Notes: generated from the letters alone by a model not told the origin. A DNA stretch of 64,000 bases from Euglena gracilis (GCA_039621445.1 CP154956.1:53677143-53741142), one strand, 5' to 3'; positions 22,007 through 35,605 are shown, counted from the first letter of the stretch. Numbers and translations are program-made.

Positions 22007-23576
22007 CAGGGGCAGGGAGATATTCTGGTCTGGAATAAACCGGAATAAACCGGAATAGCTAAAACCGGAATAAACCGGAATAAACCGGAATAACCGGAAT
22101 AAAAGTGCCAGCCAATGGCATGAAAATTCTGCAAGACACAAAGGCAATGAAGGTGAAGTTTGATGTATTTTCATGTTTTCCTCAGTCAATCTCATTTTTC
22201 ATCTCAAAAATTGTCCGGCTAAAAGCTTGCTTGATGGCCCGGACATGCTTGTTCAACAATTTTATCAAATTTGTCCTGACCAAATCGAACAAAGGGCACA
22301 GAAAAACCTGAGTGTGCCGTGCACATCAATGATCCACTTTGTCCAATGGGATCCATGCTCCCCCAAAATGCTCCAGTCAAATCAGCGTTGACGTTGTCTT
22401 TGCTCACGTTCCTTCTGAAAGAACTCAGTGACAAACATTCACTTAGTGCAGCCACACAAGCGGGTATAAAATCCAAACAAAAAAAATGCATTCAACCAGG
22501 AGGGAAACGGGCAAAATGAAGGCGTGCTCCTGGTATCGAATGCCAATTGTGCTATAACTGCGTTCTTTGTTGCTCTTGTGATTTTGAAACTTCATGCTTC
22601 ACTTCTGAAGTATGAGAAGTGAAGGAAGTGAAGCACGCAAAAAACTTTGGTGCCCGACTGGACGTTAGATCGATCAAACTGGGTTCACAGAAGGTTTCAC
22701 ACCTTTATGTATGGCAGAAGCCACATGCATCGTGCCAAAAACCGCAAAAAGTACACCACATGTTGTCAGATCCTTCACGAACACAAGACATTCCTTGGAA
22801 AATCCTGAATGTGCCTGCAAGCAGTCATTGCATTTGCACATTTGGTCTGATTCACCTATCCTTTGGAAGATCTTGTCTTCTTCATTTGGTATTGGTGGTC
22901 CACCCTCTTCATCCGATCTATCAGAAAAAAGAAAGGTCTCAAGAGCAGGGCGGTCCTTAGGGGACAGGAAAGGTTTTTTTTAATTTCTTTAAGGACCGCC
23001 CCCCTTTCGGCCAAAGGGCCAACCAAGGGTCGGACTGGGACTTGAACGGGGGCAAAGATTAAAAAGTCGAAAAACACAGTTTTTGATGATTTGGGTGGAT
23101 GGACGATGGTCCAAGGGTGCCAGGAATCAATTTTTTTTTCCTGATGTCGACCTGTTCTCGCTGAAAAATCCCCAAATTTCTTGCCCATTTTCCTGTATAT
23201 TTTTCACTGAGTGTGCTGGGACAGCGGAGTTTTTTTTATTTTTATTTGCTTAAGGACCGCCCTGCTCAAGAGAAACCTTATCCATTTATTTTTCCCGAAA
23301 AGGCGGGGGTCTGTTGTGGTGCGCAGACCAGCATCACCAAGTGCAAAGTGACCGACCACTTGGCGGGGTGGGGCAACCAAGGAATGCATCTCTATTCCTG
23401 AAGCCCGGGTGAGCGCCTTGCCCAATTGCACTTCAAAAAATCCTAAGTCCATTCAGACAGAAATTGACCGGAATAAACTGGAAGAAATTCCGGAATAAAC
23501 CGGAATAACCCGGAATAAACCAGAATAAAACACCGGAATAAAATTTTCGGCCGACCGGAATATCTCCCTGCCCCTG
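22007..23576. mobile_element. hAT-like non-autonomous transposon, 1,570 bp, 7-bp TSD
   Basis: The ends are CAGGGGCAGGGAGATATTC and the exact reverse complement, flanked by a perfect CTTTGAG duplication (22,000-22,006 and 23,577-23,583). Just inside each end are 5-8 tandem copies of CCGGAATAAA (22,027-22,105 and 23,467-23,560) in inverted orientation. The interior has short open frames (for example 22,173-22,391) with no transposase motif, and contains the nested element below. Confidence 0.92.
22946..23264. mobile_element. Nested hAT-like element, 319 bp, 8-bp TSD
   Basis: The ends are CAGGGCGGTCCTTA and TAAGGACCGCCCTG, with a perfect 8-bp duplication CTCAAGAG (22,938-22,945 and 23,265-23,272). 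It lies inside the 1,570-bp element and so inserted after it. Confidence 0.92.
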
Positions 23577-23812
23577 CTTTGAGATGGATGAGAAAAAATG
23601 AACCTGCAATTATTTTTGTTTTTTGTTTGTCAATGTTATTTAATTTTCATTGTTGCATGGGGAGATGCAATTTGTATTAGTTGTATTGTTTTGCGTAATC
23701 CACAACTTTGAAAATTTGCATTTTTGCACAATTCAATGTGCTCTGCTGCTCTTTTTGTTACATTTTTTTTTAATTTTGAGTTGCAGCTTTGAATGTACAT
23801 ATACCAAGCTTA

Positions 23813-24043
23813 TTGGGCTTCTTTTAAACTCAGGAGGTCCCCCCCTGGGAGGGAGGGGGTGTGGTGGGTCTGGGGCCGGACACCCAGGGGGGTTCCTGGG
23901 TCGGAGGCCCGGCTATGGGTTAAAGTGCAAAGCGCGGGAATGGCCTCGGACGCCCCGAGTTTTGGGGGGGGTCCTGCACCGGGCTAGGTGGGTGGGCGGG
24001 GACCCTGCCTCCCCCATGTGACCTGGTCTTAAATGAAACCCTG
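23813..24043. mobile_element. Probable hAT-like element, diverged ends
   Basis: The right end TGGTCTTAAATGAAACCCTG is followed by AAGTTTA. The left end TTGGGCTTCTTTTAAAC is preceded by AAGCTTA, a 6/7 match as duplication. The right end matches that of the element at 40,617-40,899, which supports a shared family. The left terminus has lost the expected CAGG. Confidence 0.5.
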
Positions 24044-24171
24044 AAGTTTACCCCCTGGGTTTTTAAATGAACAGTGTAGCTTGAAGGAAGTGCCAGAGAG
24101 GGTGGGGGGCAAGCCGATACTCACCCCCGAGGAAGCGCTTGCACTGCCACTGTCCCAATTGTGATGGCTTT

Positions 24172-24904
24172 CAGGGTTTTTCACCGGTTCGTGCCACGAA
24201 CAATCACGAACAATCACGAACCAGCACGAACTTGGGATTTTGGCAAAATCACGAACAATCACGAACCATCACGAACAATCACGAACCGAATTTTTTTGTC
24301 ACCTTTCCAGAAATGTCTTTTTCTGAGAATGACGGTGTTGTTCAATTGACCAAAGAGAAAAGATCATGGAAGAGAGGTGGCAAAATGCCTCCTCAAAAGC
24401 ATGCTGCCACTGGGCCGAGAAGACATCTGCAAAGCATCATATTTCATTGTCAACTCGCAAAGACAACCTGCTTCGCAAACCAAAGATTGTGGAAAAACCT
24501 GGTCTTTTAGCTTAATTGATGGGTGCACCCAAACGTGACATGTACGTATTTTCTGTTTTTCAAAGGTGTATTTTTGTCTTTCGGTGTCAGGTTCCCAATG
24601 AACAACCTCCCCAAAGAGGCAGAAAATTGCTGATCTCAACAGTCTGCTTGATGCCATACGTTGACACTGATTTTTCATTGCTATGCATCTTCCAAGCCTC
24701 TTTTGCTTTCCCCATTGACCTGAATGTGTTGATTAAAAGAGGCACCAGAAACCAAAGCACAAGAAGGATCACCTATTTCGCCAAGGAAAATGGAAAACCG
24801 GGCGTCTTTTTGGAAGCACGAACAATCACGAACAATCACGAACAATCACGAACAATCACGAACTGGATTTCAGGCTTCCTAGCACGAACCGTTGGTAAAC
24901 CCTG
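24172..24904. mobile_element. hAT-like non-autonomous transposon, 733 bp, 7-bp TSD
   Basis: The left end CAGGGTTTTTCACCGGTTCG and the reverse complement of the right end (CAGGGTTTACCAACGGTTCG) match at most positions. The flanks are a perfect TGGCTTT duplication (24,165-24,171 and 24,905-24,911). Subterminal arrays of ACGAACAATC occur at both ends (24,195-24,290 and 24,817-24,865). It ends only 50 bp upstream of the predicted start codon at 24,955, so it may supply promoter or 5' leader sequence. Confidence 0.9.
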
Positions 24905-24954
24905 TGGCTTTGTGCGGGGCACGCCCCCCCCCCAAACCCTTCTTGCTCCCAAAC

Positions 24955-24981
24955 ATGACCGAAGCCAAAACAGCAAGGAAG
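24955..24981 (+). CDS. Exon 1: start codon, MTEAKTARK
   Basis: The ATG is in the context CCAAACATGACC. Nine codons end in AAG and are followed by a good donor GTGAGG. The intron is 50 bp (24,982-25,031), ending TCCGTCTCAG. Phase 0 matches the next exon. The 5' leader and transcription start are not resolved. Confidence 0.55.
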
Positions 24982-25742
24982 GTGAGGGGTTTGCCACCCC
25001 ATTCACTCTGCCCTCTGGGCGTCCGTCTCAGCCAATTCCCCCGGCGGGGGATCTCCCGCGCGCGTCCGTGCAGACTCCCCGTGTGCCCGCGCCGCAGCCC
25101 CGAGCCCGGGTCGACCTGGAGGCCGCCCCCACCCGGCCCGCCGCCGCCGCCGCCACCACCCCGGCCAAGGTGGGCCTTGTCTCCACCGGATTGCCGCCCC
25201 CCCCCCCTCCCGCCATCGGCCCCTTCACCGCCGCCCCGTCACACAGCCGGTGCCAGCCGTGCCTCGTGGGGGCCAGGGGCTCAGCATGGAGGGAGTGATG
25301 GCGCGCCTCACGGCGGAGCTGGAGGAGCTGCGGCAGCGGCAGCTCGCGGTGGACGCGCGCATCCTGGCCCAGTTCCCGGCCCGCCGGGTGTGTGCCGGCC
25401 CCTGCCGCTCTGGAGGAAAACACCGGATGAAATTTTGAAGTGCTTGAAAGGAACAAATCTTTGGATTTTGTCCACCTCGTGATCGGTTGGGTAAATATGC
25501 CCCCCTCCATTACCACAACCGGCGTGGTTCCTGGGGTGAGATTGGTGGGCCTCAAATGTGCTGATGGATGCGCACAGCAGTGATCCTCCAGATTTGTTCA
25601 GTCTTTAGTTGCAACCTGGCCTCAAACTTTCCGGATGACTTTTGCAACATAAATCATAATCATCTGCATCTTTTTGTTTTCACCACGGAAGGATAAGAAC
25701 GTTGGTGTTTCCTCCAGTCTCCCACATGTGATATTGACACTG

Positions 25743-25814
<72 letters not shown>

Positions 25815-28800
25815 TCCACATGTGATATGACACTAATTGAAGGTTGTCTCTTTCAAGCCCTGCTGCTTGGAAGTCTTTGGTGTGATTTTAAAAGTCCCCC
25901 ATGCCCCGTGTGCCCTGAATGGGGGGCTTAAAAGGTGGGTTTTGGGAATGTTTGAAGGAACATAATCTCTTTGTTTTTCTGATGGATTCGGCAGGGACTC
26001 CAATGTGCATGCAGTTTTATTCCGAATAAAAAAATTTCCGGAATTAAATTGCATACACATTCACGTTCACCATAATGAGGACCAAGCTGGTGCCATTTGA
26101 TCGTGCTCCTGATTTATAATTTGAGTGTTGAAAAGGGGATGCTTCCGCACCACGTGCACCGTTTGTTTCGCCGCGTGCGGCACCGCGTGCACCGCGTGCA
26201 CCGCGTTTTTGCACTGCGTGCACCGCGTGACAAGAATCAAGTACACCCTAGAATGACTGAGAGAAAAACACTCGCAAAAGGGCCTTCGATTATACAATTG
26301 CAATAAAAAGAATTTTGAGTGAATTTGGTAATTTTTAGGTGTTTTTGGCCCAAATCACCTAGTTTTACCACCAGATCTCACCAAATCTGTACCAATTGTC
26401 ACCGAATCTGTGCAAGTGGCCGCAAAATGGCCAAAAGTGGCCAAAAGGGGCAAAAAGTGGATAAAAGTAGTCAGAAGTGGCCTAAAATGGCCACAAATGT
26501 CTAAAATAGCCAGAAGCAGCCATAAATTGGTATATATGAAGCAAAAATGCATTCGAACAGCCAAAAGTGGTCTAAATTGCCAAATGCAGCCCAAAGTGGC
26601 CAAAAGTGGTCCAAAATGGTCAAAAAATGGCCAAAAAGGCCAAAAGTTGCTGATTTGCAGGAAACCAGACAAAAAAAATAAAAGTCAACTACAGATGGGG
26701 TATTGGTGGAAATTTGTGAAGATTGCTCATTCGAAATGATTCTCCTCACGCGGTGCACGCGGTGCGCCACGCAGGACACGTGGTGCGCCACGCGGTGCAC
26801 GCGGTGCGGAAGCATCCCCAAATTCAGATGGCAAATTGGCAACTCTTTAATTCTGAAATAGCCACGATTACCCGAATTTTAGCACGCGGAGAAGTCCAAA
26901 ACCATAGCACATGGAAGTTTTTGCTCAAATGCTGTTCAAAGAAAGGTTTTTATGTTTCAACAGAGACCCCACTATTTCCTAGTTCAATTTGATTCTGTTA
27001 ACACCGCCACACCTAGGTGGGGGGGGGGGGCATGCCGGGCGGCGGCGGCCTTGGCCCTTCCCTCGCTGCCGTCTGTCTGTGCCGTGCCCGGCACTGGGTG
27101 GCGTGCCGCAGGAGGCGCGGGACATCGACGTGGAGGCGGTGAAGGCCCGTCTGGCGGAGGACCTAGAGGAGCTGCTGAAGGCGGCAGGCGGTGGTGCAGG
27201 GCGTCGGTGTCGCTGCCCGCAGCCCGAGCCGGTCAAGCGGCCCCCAAGGTGCGGTCCCTCTGTCCCTCTGTGGCGGTTTTGTGGGGGTTGGTTGGCGGAT
27301 GGAGAGATGCGGAGGATTGGGTTGGGGTTTGGAGGGCGTTGGGCGGGTGTTACCGCGTTTACTCGTTTCCTCACTTTTTCTTTGGAAAACATGAAATACT
27401 TTGCACATGTACCCAGTCTTCATAATTGTGGGTTGTGGTCGTTCAACACGGCTTCGGGTGAGGGGTCACTTCCTTTCTCCGTGCAGGGCACGGGCCCTTT
27501 TCTCGTGCCGGTTCTGCCTGGTTGCCGGGGATACTTTGCCCCCCCTTGGGTCCGGTTTGCGGGGAATAATGTGGCCGTCGTGGGGTGGTGCGGTACAACC
27601 GGGGGAGCTGGGGATGGTGGGGTGAGAAGCAGGGTGGCAGCTGGAGTATAAATTGGTGGAAACACCTCATGTGCACCATTGCACGGCCGGGGCTGGTCAC
27701 ACCAAACAAAGGCACTCCCGTTTCCAAAAAACACACCAAAAACACAGCCATGAGCCGCCAAAGAAGAAGCAGTCCGAAGAACGAAAAAACAAGGCTGCAG
27801 GGGTTCGGGTTCAGGGAAACAGCTGAAAGGAGCAAGAAGGGCAGTAAAGGTCCTTCCAGTATTCTCCAACGCGTTTCCTCATTTTTTCTTGGAAAACATG
27901 AAATACACCAGTCTTTGCACATAATTTGTGGGTTGTAAGTCGCATTGCTTTCATGCAACCAATCGGGTGGTGGGGGTTCAACACTTCCCGTGCCCAAAGT
28001 CACGGGCTTTTGAGGGCTCCCTTTCTCTGGCTGCCGGTTGCCATTCGCCAGCACCACTTTGCCCCCCCAGTGTCCGGTTTGCGGGGAATAATGTGGCCTC
28101 TTGGGTGGGTGCTGTTACACCGGGGAGGTCAATGCCGGTCTGGTGGGTGCTGAAGCATCGGCAGCTGATGTGGCTGCAGTATCCTGAGTATAAATTGAGT
28201 GGAAACACCCATCCCTTTCATTCCCTGTGCACCATTTCTCCCCCCCCCTCTGCATCCCTACGGCCTTCTCGCCGGCTTGGTCACATCACACCCACACATC
28301 CGGCCCTTTCTTTCTCCCCGTAATTTGCCAAACACACCAAAAACACAAGTCCAGCAAGAACAACGAAACCCGAACTGCAGGCAGTTCGGGTTCACCCGGG
28401 GAAACAGCTGAAAGGAGCAAGAAGGGCAGTAAAGGTCCCATTCCTTCCGCTTTTTTTTTTGGCGTCTTTGTCACTCCCGGGGGGGGGGGGGAAGGTCCCG
28501 GGGGTTTCCACCAGGCTTTTTTTTTTCGGGCGCCTACCCCACAGGGGGGAGGTGCAGTTCTAGGGGCAGGCACCCCATAGCACCGCATCCGACCGCCCCC
28601 CCCGCGTGTCCGGCTTTTGGGGGTGCCTGCCCACAGCAGGCACCCCCCCCCTCCGGCCTGGAAATGGCCACTTTCAATTAAAATTTTCTGGGTCCCCCCG
28701 GACCCCCCCCCGAAGGTGTGCCTTCTAGAGGCAGGTACCCTATAGCACCCCCCCCCTGGTCGGTAAAAAAAAGCCTGGTTTCGACGAATGGAGCCCATTT

Positions 28801-31800
28801 CTGGACCCCCCAAAACACCATTTTTCGTCAAAGTCCCAGGGTTACACCCCCCAAAACAGGATTTTGCACATTTTTTTTGCACTCTCCTGGCACCATGTTT
28901 TCAAATCCCCCGGCATTACACAGCTAAAAAAAATTTGGGTTGATTTTCACTGTGGCACAAACCAACATGAAAGATCTTAAGTGTGAATTCGGCCGGCTGG
29001 GTGCATGCACCAACAGCGTGTGCGCGCTTTGGCACCCATCAATAACCGGACAGGCGCAGCCATGCCAAAACACATTTCAAAAGTTGCACAGTCCCAGACA
29101 GGCTTTTTCGGCGGTGCCATGACCTGATTTCATTGCAGGTCCCATTTTCAAACTGATTTAGTATCGCACCGTGTCCTAACGGGTGGCTGCGCCTTGGCCA
29201 GTTCGGTCATCGCGTCAGCACCAGCTGATGCGAAGAGGGCCGAGGGTGAGATTGGTATTCTCAGATGTCAAACAGGTGGGAATCACACACCAGCTGTTAT
29301 GACATTTGGAGCTCAGTAAGAAACATGCATACCAAAACCACTTGGCGTCACAACCCTCTAATAGAGAGTTGCAACAGTTTTTTTTTCGTGTGTCAGGGTA
29401 CAGGGTCCTGGGGGTTTTGCAAAAATGGTGAGTTTGCGTGTTGGTGCCCATTCACAAAGAAACCCCTTGAGTGCGAATTCGGCTCCCTAAAAAAGCAGGA
29501 GGGAGAAACCACAAAAACGATGACAATAATATTGCCCCCACTCTAGGCAGGGGTTTTTTATATTCAAGTTTTGATCATAACGCCCCCCAGCAAGCACTTG
29601 CCGTCTTGAAAAGCTTCCCTACCATGTGTCAGTATTTCCCCTAAAGGACTCTTTGAAGCAAATTGTTTTTTATTATTTATTGTTTTTTTATGGTGCTGCC
29701 ATAAAAAACATGTTTTTTGTGTTCACCAAACACTTTTTTGTGATCACCTGTGTTCACCAAATTTTTCTGTGTTCACTCGTGTTAACCAAAAAAATTCTGT
29801 TCACCAACGTCTTTGTGAAAATACAAGGTGCATGATTGGACTGGAATATCCCTCCAAATGCCAAACCCCATTGTCAGACCCCTCTATTTTAAACCTGTGG
29901 TTGTCTCCCACTTAATGCTTTGTAGGATTTCGCCCTTTTGTTGCTTTTGAAAAGCGGTGTGGCATGTGTGCAAAAGATTACGTGCTAAGTTGTCAAGGGG
30001 GCGGATTCTGCACAGCGTTTTTTGAGGCGCTGAAAGCACGGCGTGGTGGGAGTTCCGGGTTGCAAATTTTTAGGGAGAGGGGGTCCAGACCCCTTCCCCT
30101 CCTCCCTGCTCATTTGAACCCCCCCCTCCCGATGCCACGCCTTCTTTTTCGGCTTCGCATGAAACACCCCCCCCCCAATTTTGGGTCACCGGCCTCGATT
30201 TTCGTCCAAAAATGTTCAAAATCAAATATCACGGCAATGGATGACCAAAAAAATGGGGTTTTAGATCATCTCGCCTTCAAAGATGTTGATTTTTTCAACA
30301 GAAGGTGCAAAGGCCAAATAGGGTAGTTTTGGGTGTTGTTTTGGGTTTATGGAATTTTGAAGAATTTCGAAAATTTTGAAAAAAATAATGACCCACCCCT
30401 CAAAATACCCCCCCCCCCGGGAGAGGATTTCGGGCGAAAAAACAATACCCCCGGGGTATTATTTGGGGAGGGGTTTAATCTTAGGCAGTGCATCTCGCAC
30501 TTCAGCATTTTTTGGGTGGGTGTGCGCATTTTCGCAAACCGACCATTTTTGGGTTTGGGCGCCGGCGTTGCAAGGGGTGAGAGCCATAGGTGACAGGTTT
30601 GGACAAAATACGAGCAAATTCTCATTTTGGGCACCGGCTCCTCCGGGAATTATGTGTTTTTTTGCTGTTTTTTTTTGAGGTCAGAATGCTTATCCCCCAA
30701 AGTGAAAAAAACACCGACAAAGACACCAAAACCCTGGTGCCGTCCCCCCTTTTTGTGCGATGCGGCTCTCCTCGCCGGCTGTTGGCGGCCCTGGCTGGCG
30801 GGGGTTTTGACGCACTTCTTTGTTTTTGCCGGCCTTGGACTTGTGCTTTTGGACGTTTGCCGGAGCGCGGGGAAGGAGGACGGGGGTGTAAGGGTGGGTC
30901 CAATCACCCCGCCGGCCAAGAATGCAGAAAGGAAGGCGTGCCCGTGGATTTTGTGAAGGCCCGTGCAGGGTGAAAGGAAAGTGGTTTGAAGGAGAGGGAA
31001 GGGTCGCGAGTACCCACTGAACTTGCAATGGGGATGCGTGGCCAAATTGGACCACAATGAAACGGGAGAGGGGATCACACAAATTTCAATGGAGAAATTT
31101 ATTTCAGCCATGGCTTGAACAAAGAAAGAATGTCGATGTGCGCAATTTCGGACATCGACCATTGAACAGTTCCCCCGAAGAACGGCCACAAATACCTGAG
31201 AATTCACACTGCTGAAAGTGATGTGACAAATACCATGAGTTTTGGACAGAAGGTGAGGTCGGTTTGTGCAAATGCGCACATCGACCACGTGTGCTCATTT
31301 GCGCAAACCGACCTCACGTCCCTTTGTGAAGAGGGATGCGATCGAATATCATGGAACGCAAACACACCTCGCTGCCTGGAGCCTTTTGAAACAAAAATAA
31401 CTGGAAGAACTTCCGACGCAGCCTTGCTCTCAAAACATACAGAAATGCACTGAAAAGTACATGTATCAAGTACCAAAAGTAAATGGAGTAAAAAAAAGTG
31501 GTTGTTTTGCGCAAATGCGCACGTGGTTGGCGTTTACACACTTTCAAACACCGGCCACGTGCGTGAAAATGGAAATGGACTTCGGAGTCACTGGGCCAGA
31601 ATCGGCCATGAAAACAGAATCACGGTGGAGGATAGTGTTTGGCAGCTGAGTAAGTTGCACACAGAAGGAGCCATTGCAGGTTGTTTTTTGGGGTCGTGTT
31701 TGATGTGTTCTATCTGAAAATTTATTATCGTGGTCGGTGTGCACAAATGCGCACGTCGTCATTGTGTGCCCATTTAGGTCCAGGTCCATTTGCAGACGAC

Positions 31801-34800
31801 CTCCAGTGGGTGGCCCGCCGCTAGCACGTCCTGGCACACGTGCAATGGCGCCGCTTGGACAATGGGTGGCCATTGAAAACCCCCGCCACTTGCCCCCTGG
31901 CTTGTGTTTTGCTGCACCAGTAATATCAGGTGATGATAGGTGGTTGCACTTAGGCATTGATATCCCCCACAACTGGGACGGCAGACTGGGGGGGGGGGGT
32001 CGGGCAAGCTGCTGGTCCATGGAAACGATGGAAAATGGGAGCGTCTTAAATGTGGCGAGAAAACTCACTGTTTTGGAGGGAGAGAGTATTTACTGTTTAC
32101 ACCTGGTTGGGTGGCGTGAAAGTACTGGGACTCAGCACCCTGATATTGCGCACAAAAAATGGTGTGTTGCATGATTTCTGAGGGAAAAACGAGACATCAT
32201 TGTGGCAAAAACAGAGAAATGATTCTGGGCCGAGGAATCAGGAAGATTTGACGCACCTAATTTTGAAATTCTGGAAGCCATTATTTCTGAAGAAAAGTGT
32301 CCAGCAATCATGGGGTTGCGCATTTTTGCGAAACCGACCAAAAACCATTTTGAGTGCCGGCGTTACAAGGGTGAGAGTGAGAGGCAGCAGGATTGGACAA
32401 AACACAGCCAATTTCTCGTTTTGGGCACTGACTCTCCAGAAAATTATGCGTGTTTTTGCTGTTTTTTTGTTGGTGGTCCGAATGACACGAAAACCCCCGG
32501 ACCTATCCCTCCAAAGTGAAAACACCGACAAAAACACCAAAACCCCGGTGCCGCCTCCCCCCATTCCCTGTGTGACAACTGCCAACGCCAGGTGGTGCTC
32601 TGGAGGTGGGGTTGCAGGTCCCCCCCTTTGCTTTCTGAAGTTTTGCAGCGTTGTGTTGTTGTGGAGGTTTTTGAAGTTGGTTACAAAAGGACTGGAAGTG
32701 CACATGCCACATAAACAATGGATTGTTCGAGACTTCTGCCATTGGGGGTTGATGAAGGGGATGCAGAACACAGTAGGATTGCTATCGGTTTCTTGTTGAA
32801 TTTGGTTGCAAGTTGCCCATCAATGACCCACCGATGTTTAAGGCTCCGTGGCACCCACACAAACAGCATGAATGATGTCGGTGTGTGCAAATGCGCACAT
32901 GCACGATGTGCGCATTTGCATTTGCTCATTGTCCATGTGCGCATTTGTGCACACCGACCATCTTAAAACCAACCAAGAGCCTCCTGTCTCAGCGTGTTTG
33001 GAGCTGGAAAATGAATATGAAAAAATTGTGTTATTACCTCCATTGTATTCAGATGGTGCTGGATCCCCTCCGTTGAATGCTGCTGGTATGTTTGGGTGGC
33101 TGGTGTGCGCAAATGCGCACATCAACCATCAAAATGGTGGCTTTCACAATTGTGGACACCAACCAAAATTCTCCTTCATTTTGAAGCCTTGGCAACAGGG
33201 ACTTCTGGGAAACGGGAGGAAAGCAGATTGTGGAGGTGTTGTGCTCAAAGTGGTAGTATTGTAAGGTATATCTGAGACGGTCAAAATGAAGCATGTCAGT
33301 GTACTGCATGATATGGCCCCATGAACTCAGGGATTTTCAAGTCAACAGTCATCCGTTTTCAGCCAATGAACTGTGGCTCACTTTCAAACTAAAATCAGGG
33401 GGGGGAAATGCGTTTCGCATTTTTTCGCATTTTTGCGCATTTTTTGCGCATTTTTTCAAATTTTCCAAAAATGCGCATTTTTGCGCATTTTTTCGCATTT
33501 TTTGCGCATTTTTTCGTTTTTTTCAGCACATTTTTTTGCTTTTTGGCACATTTTTTCATGATTTTCCAAAATTTTCGCATTTTTTGACCATTTTTGCAAT
33601 TTTTTTGCAAAAATTTGAAATTTTTGACTTTTTTTTTGAAACGTACATTTTCCTCATTATTCTACATAATTTCTCCAAATTTGGTGCCATTTTTGCATGT
33701 TTTTGGGTAATTTTTGCATTTTCGTGATTTTTGCGCATTTTTCCTCGGATTTTGCACATTTTTGCGCATTTTTTCCAAAAATGCGCATTTTTTGCGCATT
33801 TTTTTGCGCATTTTTGCGCATTTTTGCGCATTTTTTCCGAGGCCGGGCGAGCGCATTTTTCCCCCCCCCTGCTAAAATAATGGGGGTGAAGGGCATTTCT
33901 AAAACCAGTTTTTCAGGATAAAACCTGAAAATGTTGTTTATTTGGTGTTTCAGGGGCTAAGAAATGTTTTTTTTCACAGCTTCAGTTGCCGATGCCCAAA
34001 TTTGGGCCTGCAGGCTGGTCATTCTGTTGTGTTTCAACAGAGTACCTCGCATTCAAGGATTTCCAAACTGCGCTGGTGCCACACCCTCTAAATGGATTGT
34101 GCGTTTAGTTTCACAAGAGTTTGGTGTGCGCAGATGCGCAAACCGACCAAAAAGTCTGTTCTGACATTTTCCAAGCGCATCAATTTCGGCTGGCACACAT
34201 TGCATTTCTCACCGTTGCACCGTTTGAGCACGCCGTCCATTTGCGCATTTGCCCATCCAACCACCAATTTCTCACACAGCCAAATTTCAGGGTATCGCTT
34301 CAGTCAATATCTGAGGTTAATGAGACAGCCATTGTAGGGTTCTAAACACACTTGCTGGGTTTTGTGTATATTATATGCTGCGGTGACACCTGCTCTTAGG
34401 CACCCCATTTGCCAAAGTCCCTGCTTCCACATCCTGGGGCACCCCACCACATCCTGCTGACATATTTGGGGTTTTGGGGTCATATCTTTGTTATTTTCAT
34501 TCCAAAAATGTCGACGATACGCCGCCTGAGGCTGTGGCCAGCTGTGCCACACCTTGCAGCGGGAGATGTGGAACACAGAGAACCACTCAGGTGCTGTGGC
34601 TGGGGAGTTGAAGGTGAGCCCAGGATCTTGATCCCACTTCACTGAGCAATTTCTGCGCCCACACTGCTGGACACAGAACACAAATCTTGTACATTTTTGG
34701 GACTTTTTAGAACAAAATCAGCCGAAAAAACATCAAACCCATCTCGGAGCGACTTCCAGTGGGGGATCCCTGGACCCCCCTCCCCGGGAGAGGGGGTCTA

Positions 34801-35564
34801 TCAAGTGGCTTTTTGCCAGTGTCTAACAAAATGGTAAGCTAGTGACCCCCAAGAGGGTCCTTCAGCAAAATTTTTGTTTCAGGCAGGTGAAAGCCTCTGG
34901 CCCTTCCCTCGCGGGCGCTTTTCTTTGCCGTGCCCGGCACTGGGTGGCGTGCCGCAGGAGGTGCGGGACATCGATGTGGAGGCGGTGAAGGCCCGGCTGG
35001 TGGAGGACCTGGAGGAGCTGAAGCGGCGGCAGGCGGTGGTGCAGGCGTCGGTGTCGCTGCCGGCACAGCCCGAGCCGGTCAAGACGACCCCCAAGGTGCG
35101 GTACCTTGGCCCTCTCCCTCCCCCCACCGCCTGGGTTGGTGCGCAGCGTGGCCGTGGCAGATTGGGAAGTGGGCCCCTGGAGAGCTGCAGGGGCCGATGG
35201 CTGGGCTCCCGTGGGAGGTGGAAGCATGGGAGGTGGCGCCGCAGCCAGGGACACCCACCAGGGCCGATTCTGGTGGCAAAGCGGCCAGCTGCTGTCAGCC
35301 GCGGCGCCACCTTCCACGCCTTATGCCAACTGATTGTTTATTTTAAAGCATAGGGTGAGGGTTCTAATGCCCGTATTTTCACCATTGCCGCTCAGTGTCG
35401 TGATACTGGCCCACAGGATTTTTAGCAAACCCAACTAACTGCCCAAATAGGCTTCATGCACAGGAGGACCCGAGTGAGGCACCGAAGACGCTAAGCGAGG
35501 GTCCCCCATCAATATTAATTGAGGCAGCTTTGAGTTCGCTGGTGGCCGTTATCAGGCAAATATG

Positions 35565-35605
<41 letters not shown>

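Noticed and set aside
24892-25555. Alternative overlapping frames of 175-196 codons across the start of the gene
   Set aside because: They are Pro-rich shadows of the GC-rich exons; they read through the proposed introns and end at random stops.
33293-33921. Phe-rich and Lys/Met-rich open frames
   Set aside because: They are translations of the TTTTTGCGCA minisatellite.
30523-34262. CRISPR array
   Set aside because: The motif copies are irregularly spaced, in both orientations and diverged, and the DNA is eukaryotic.
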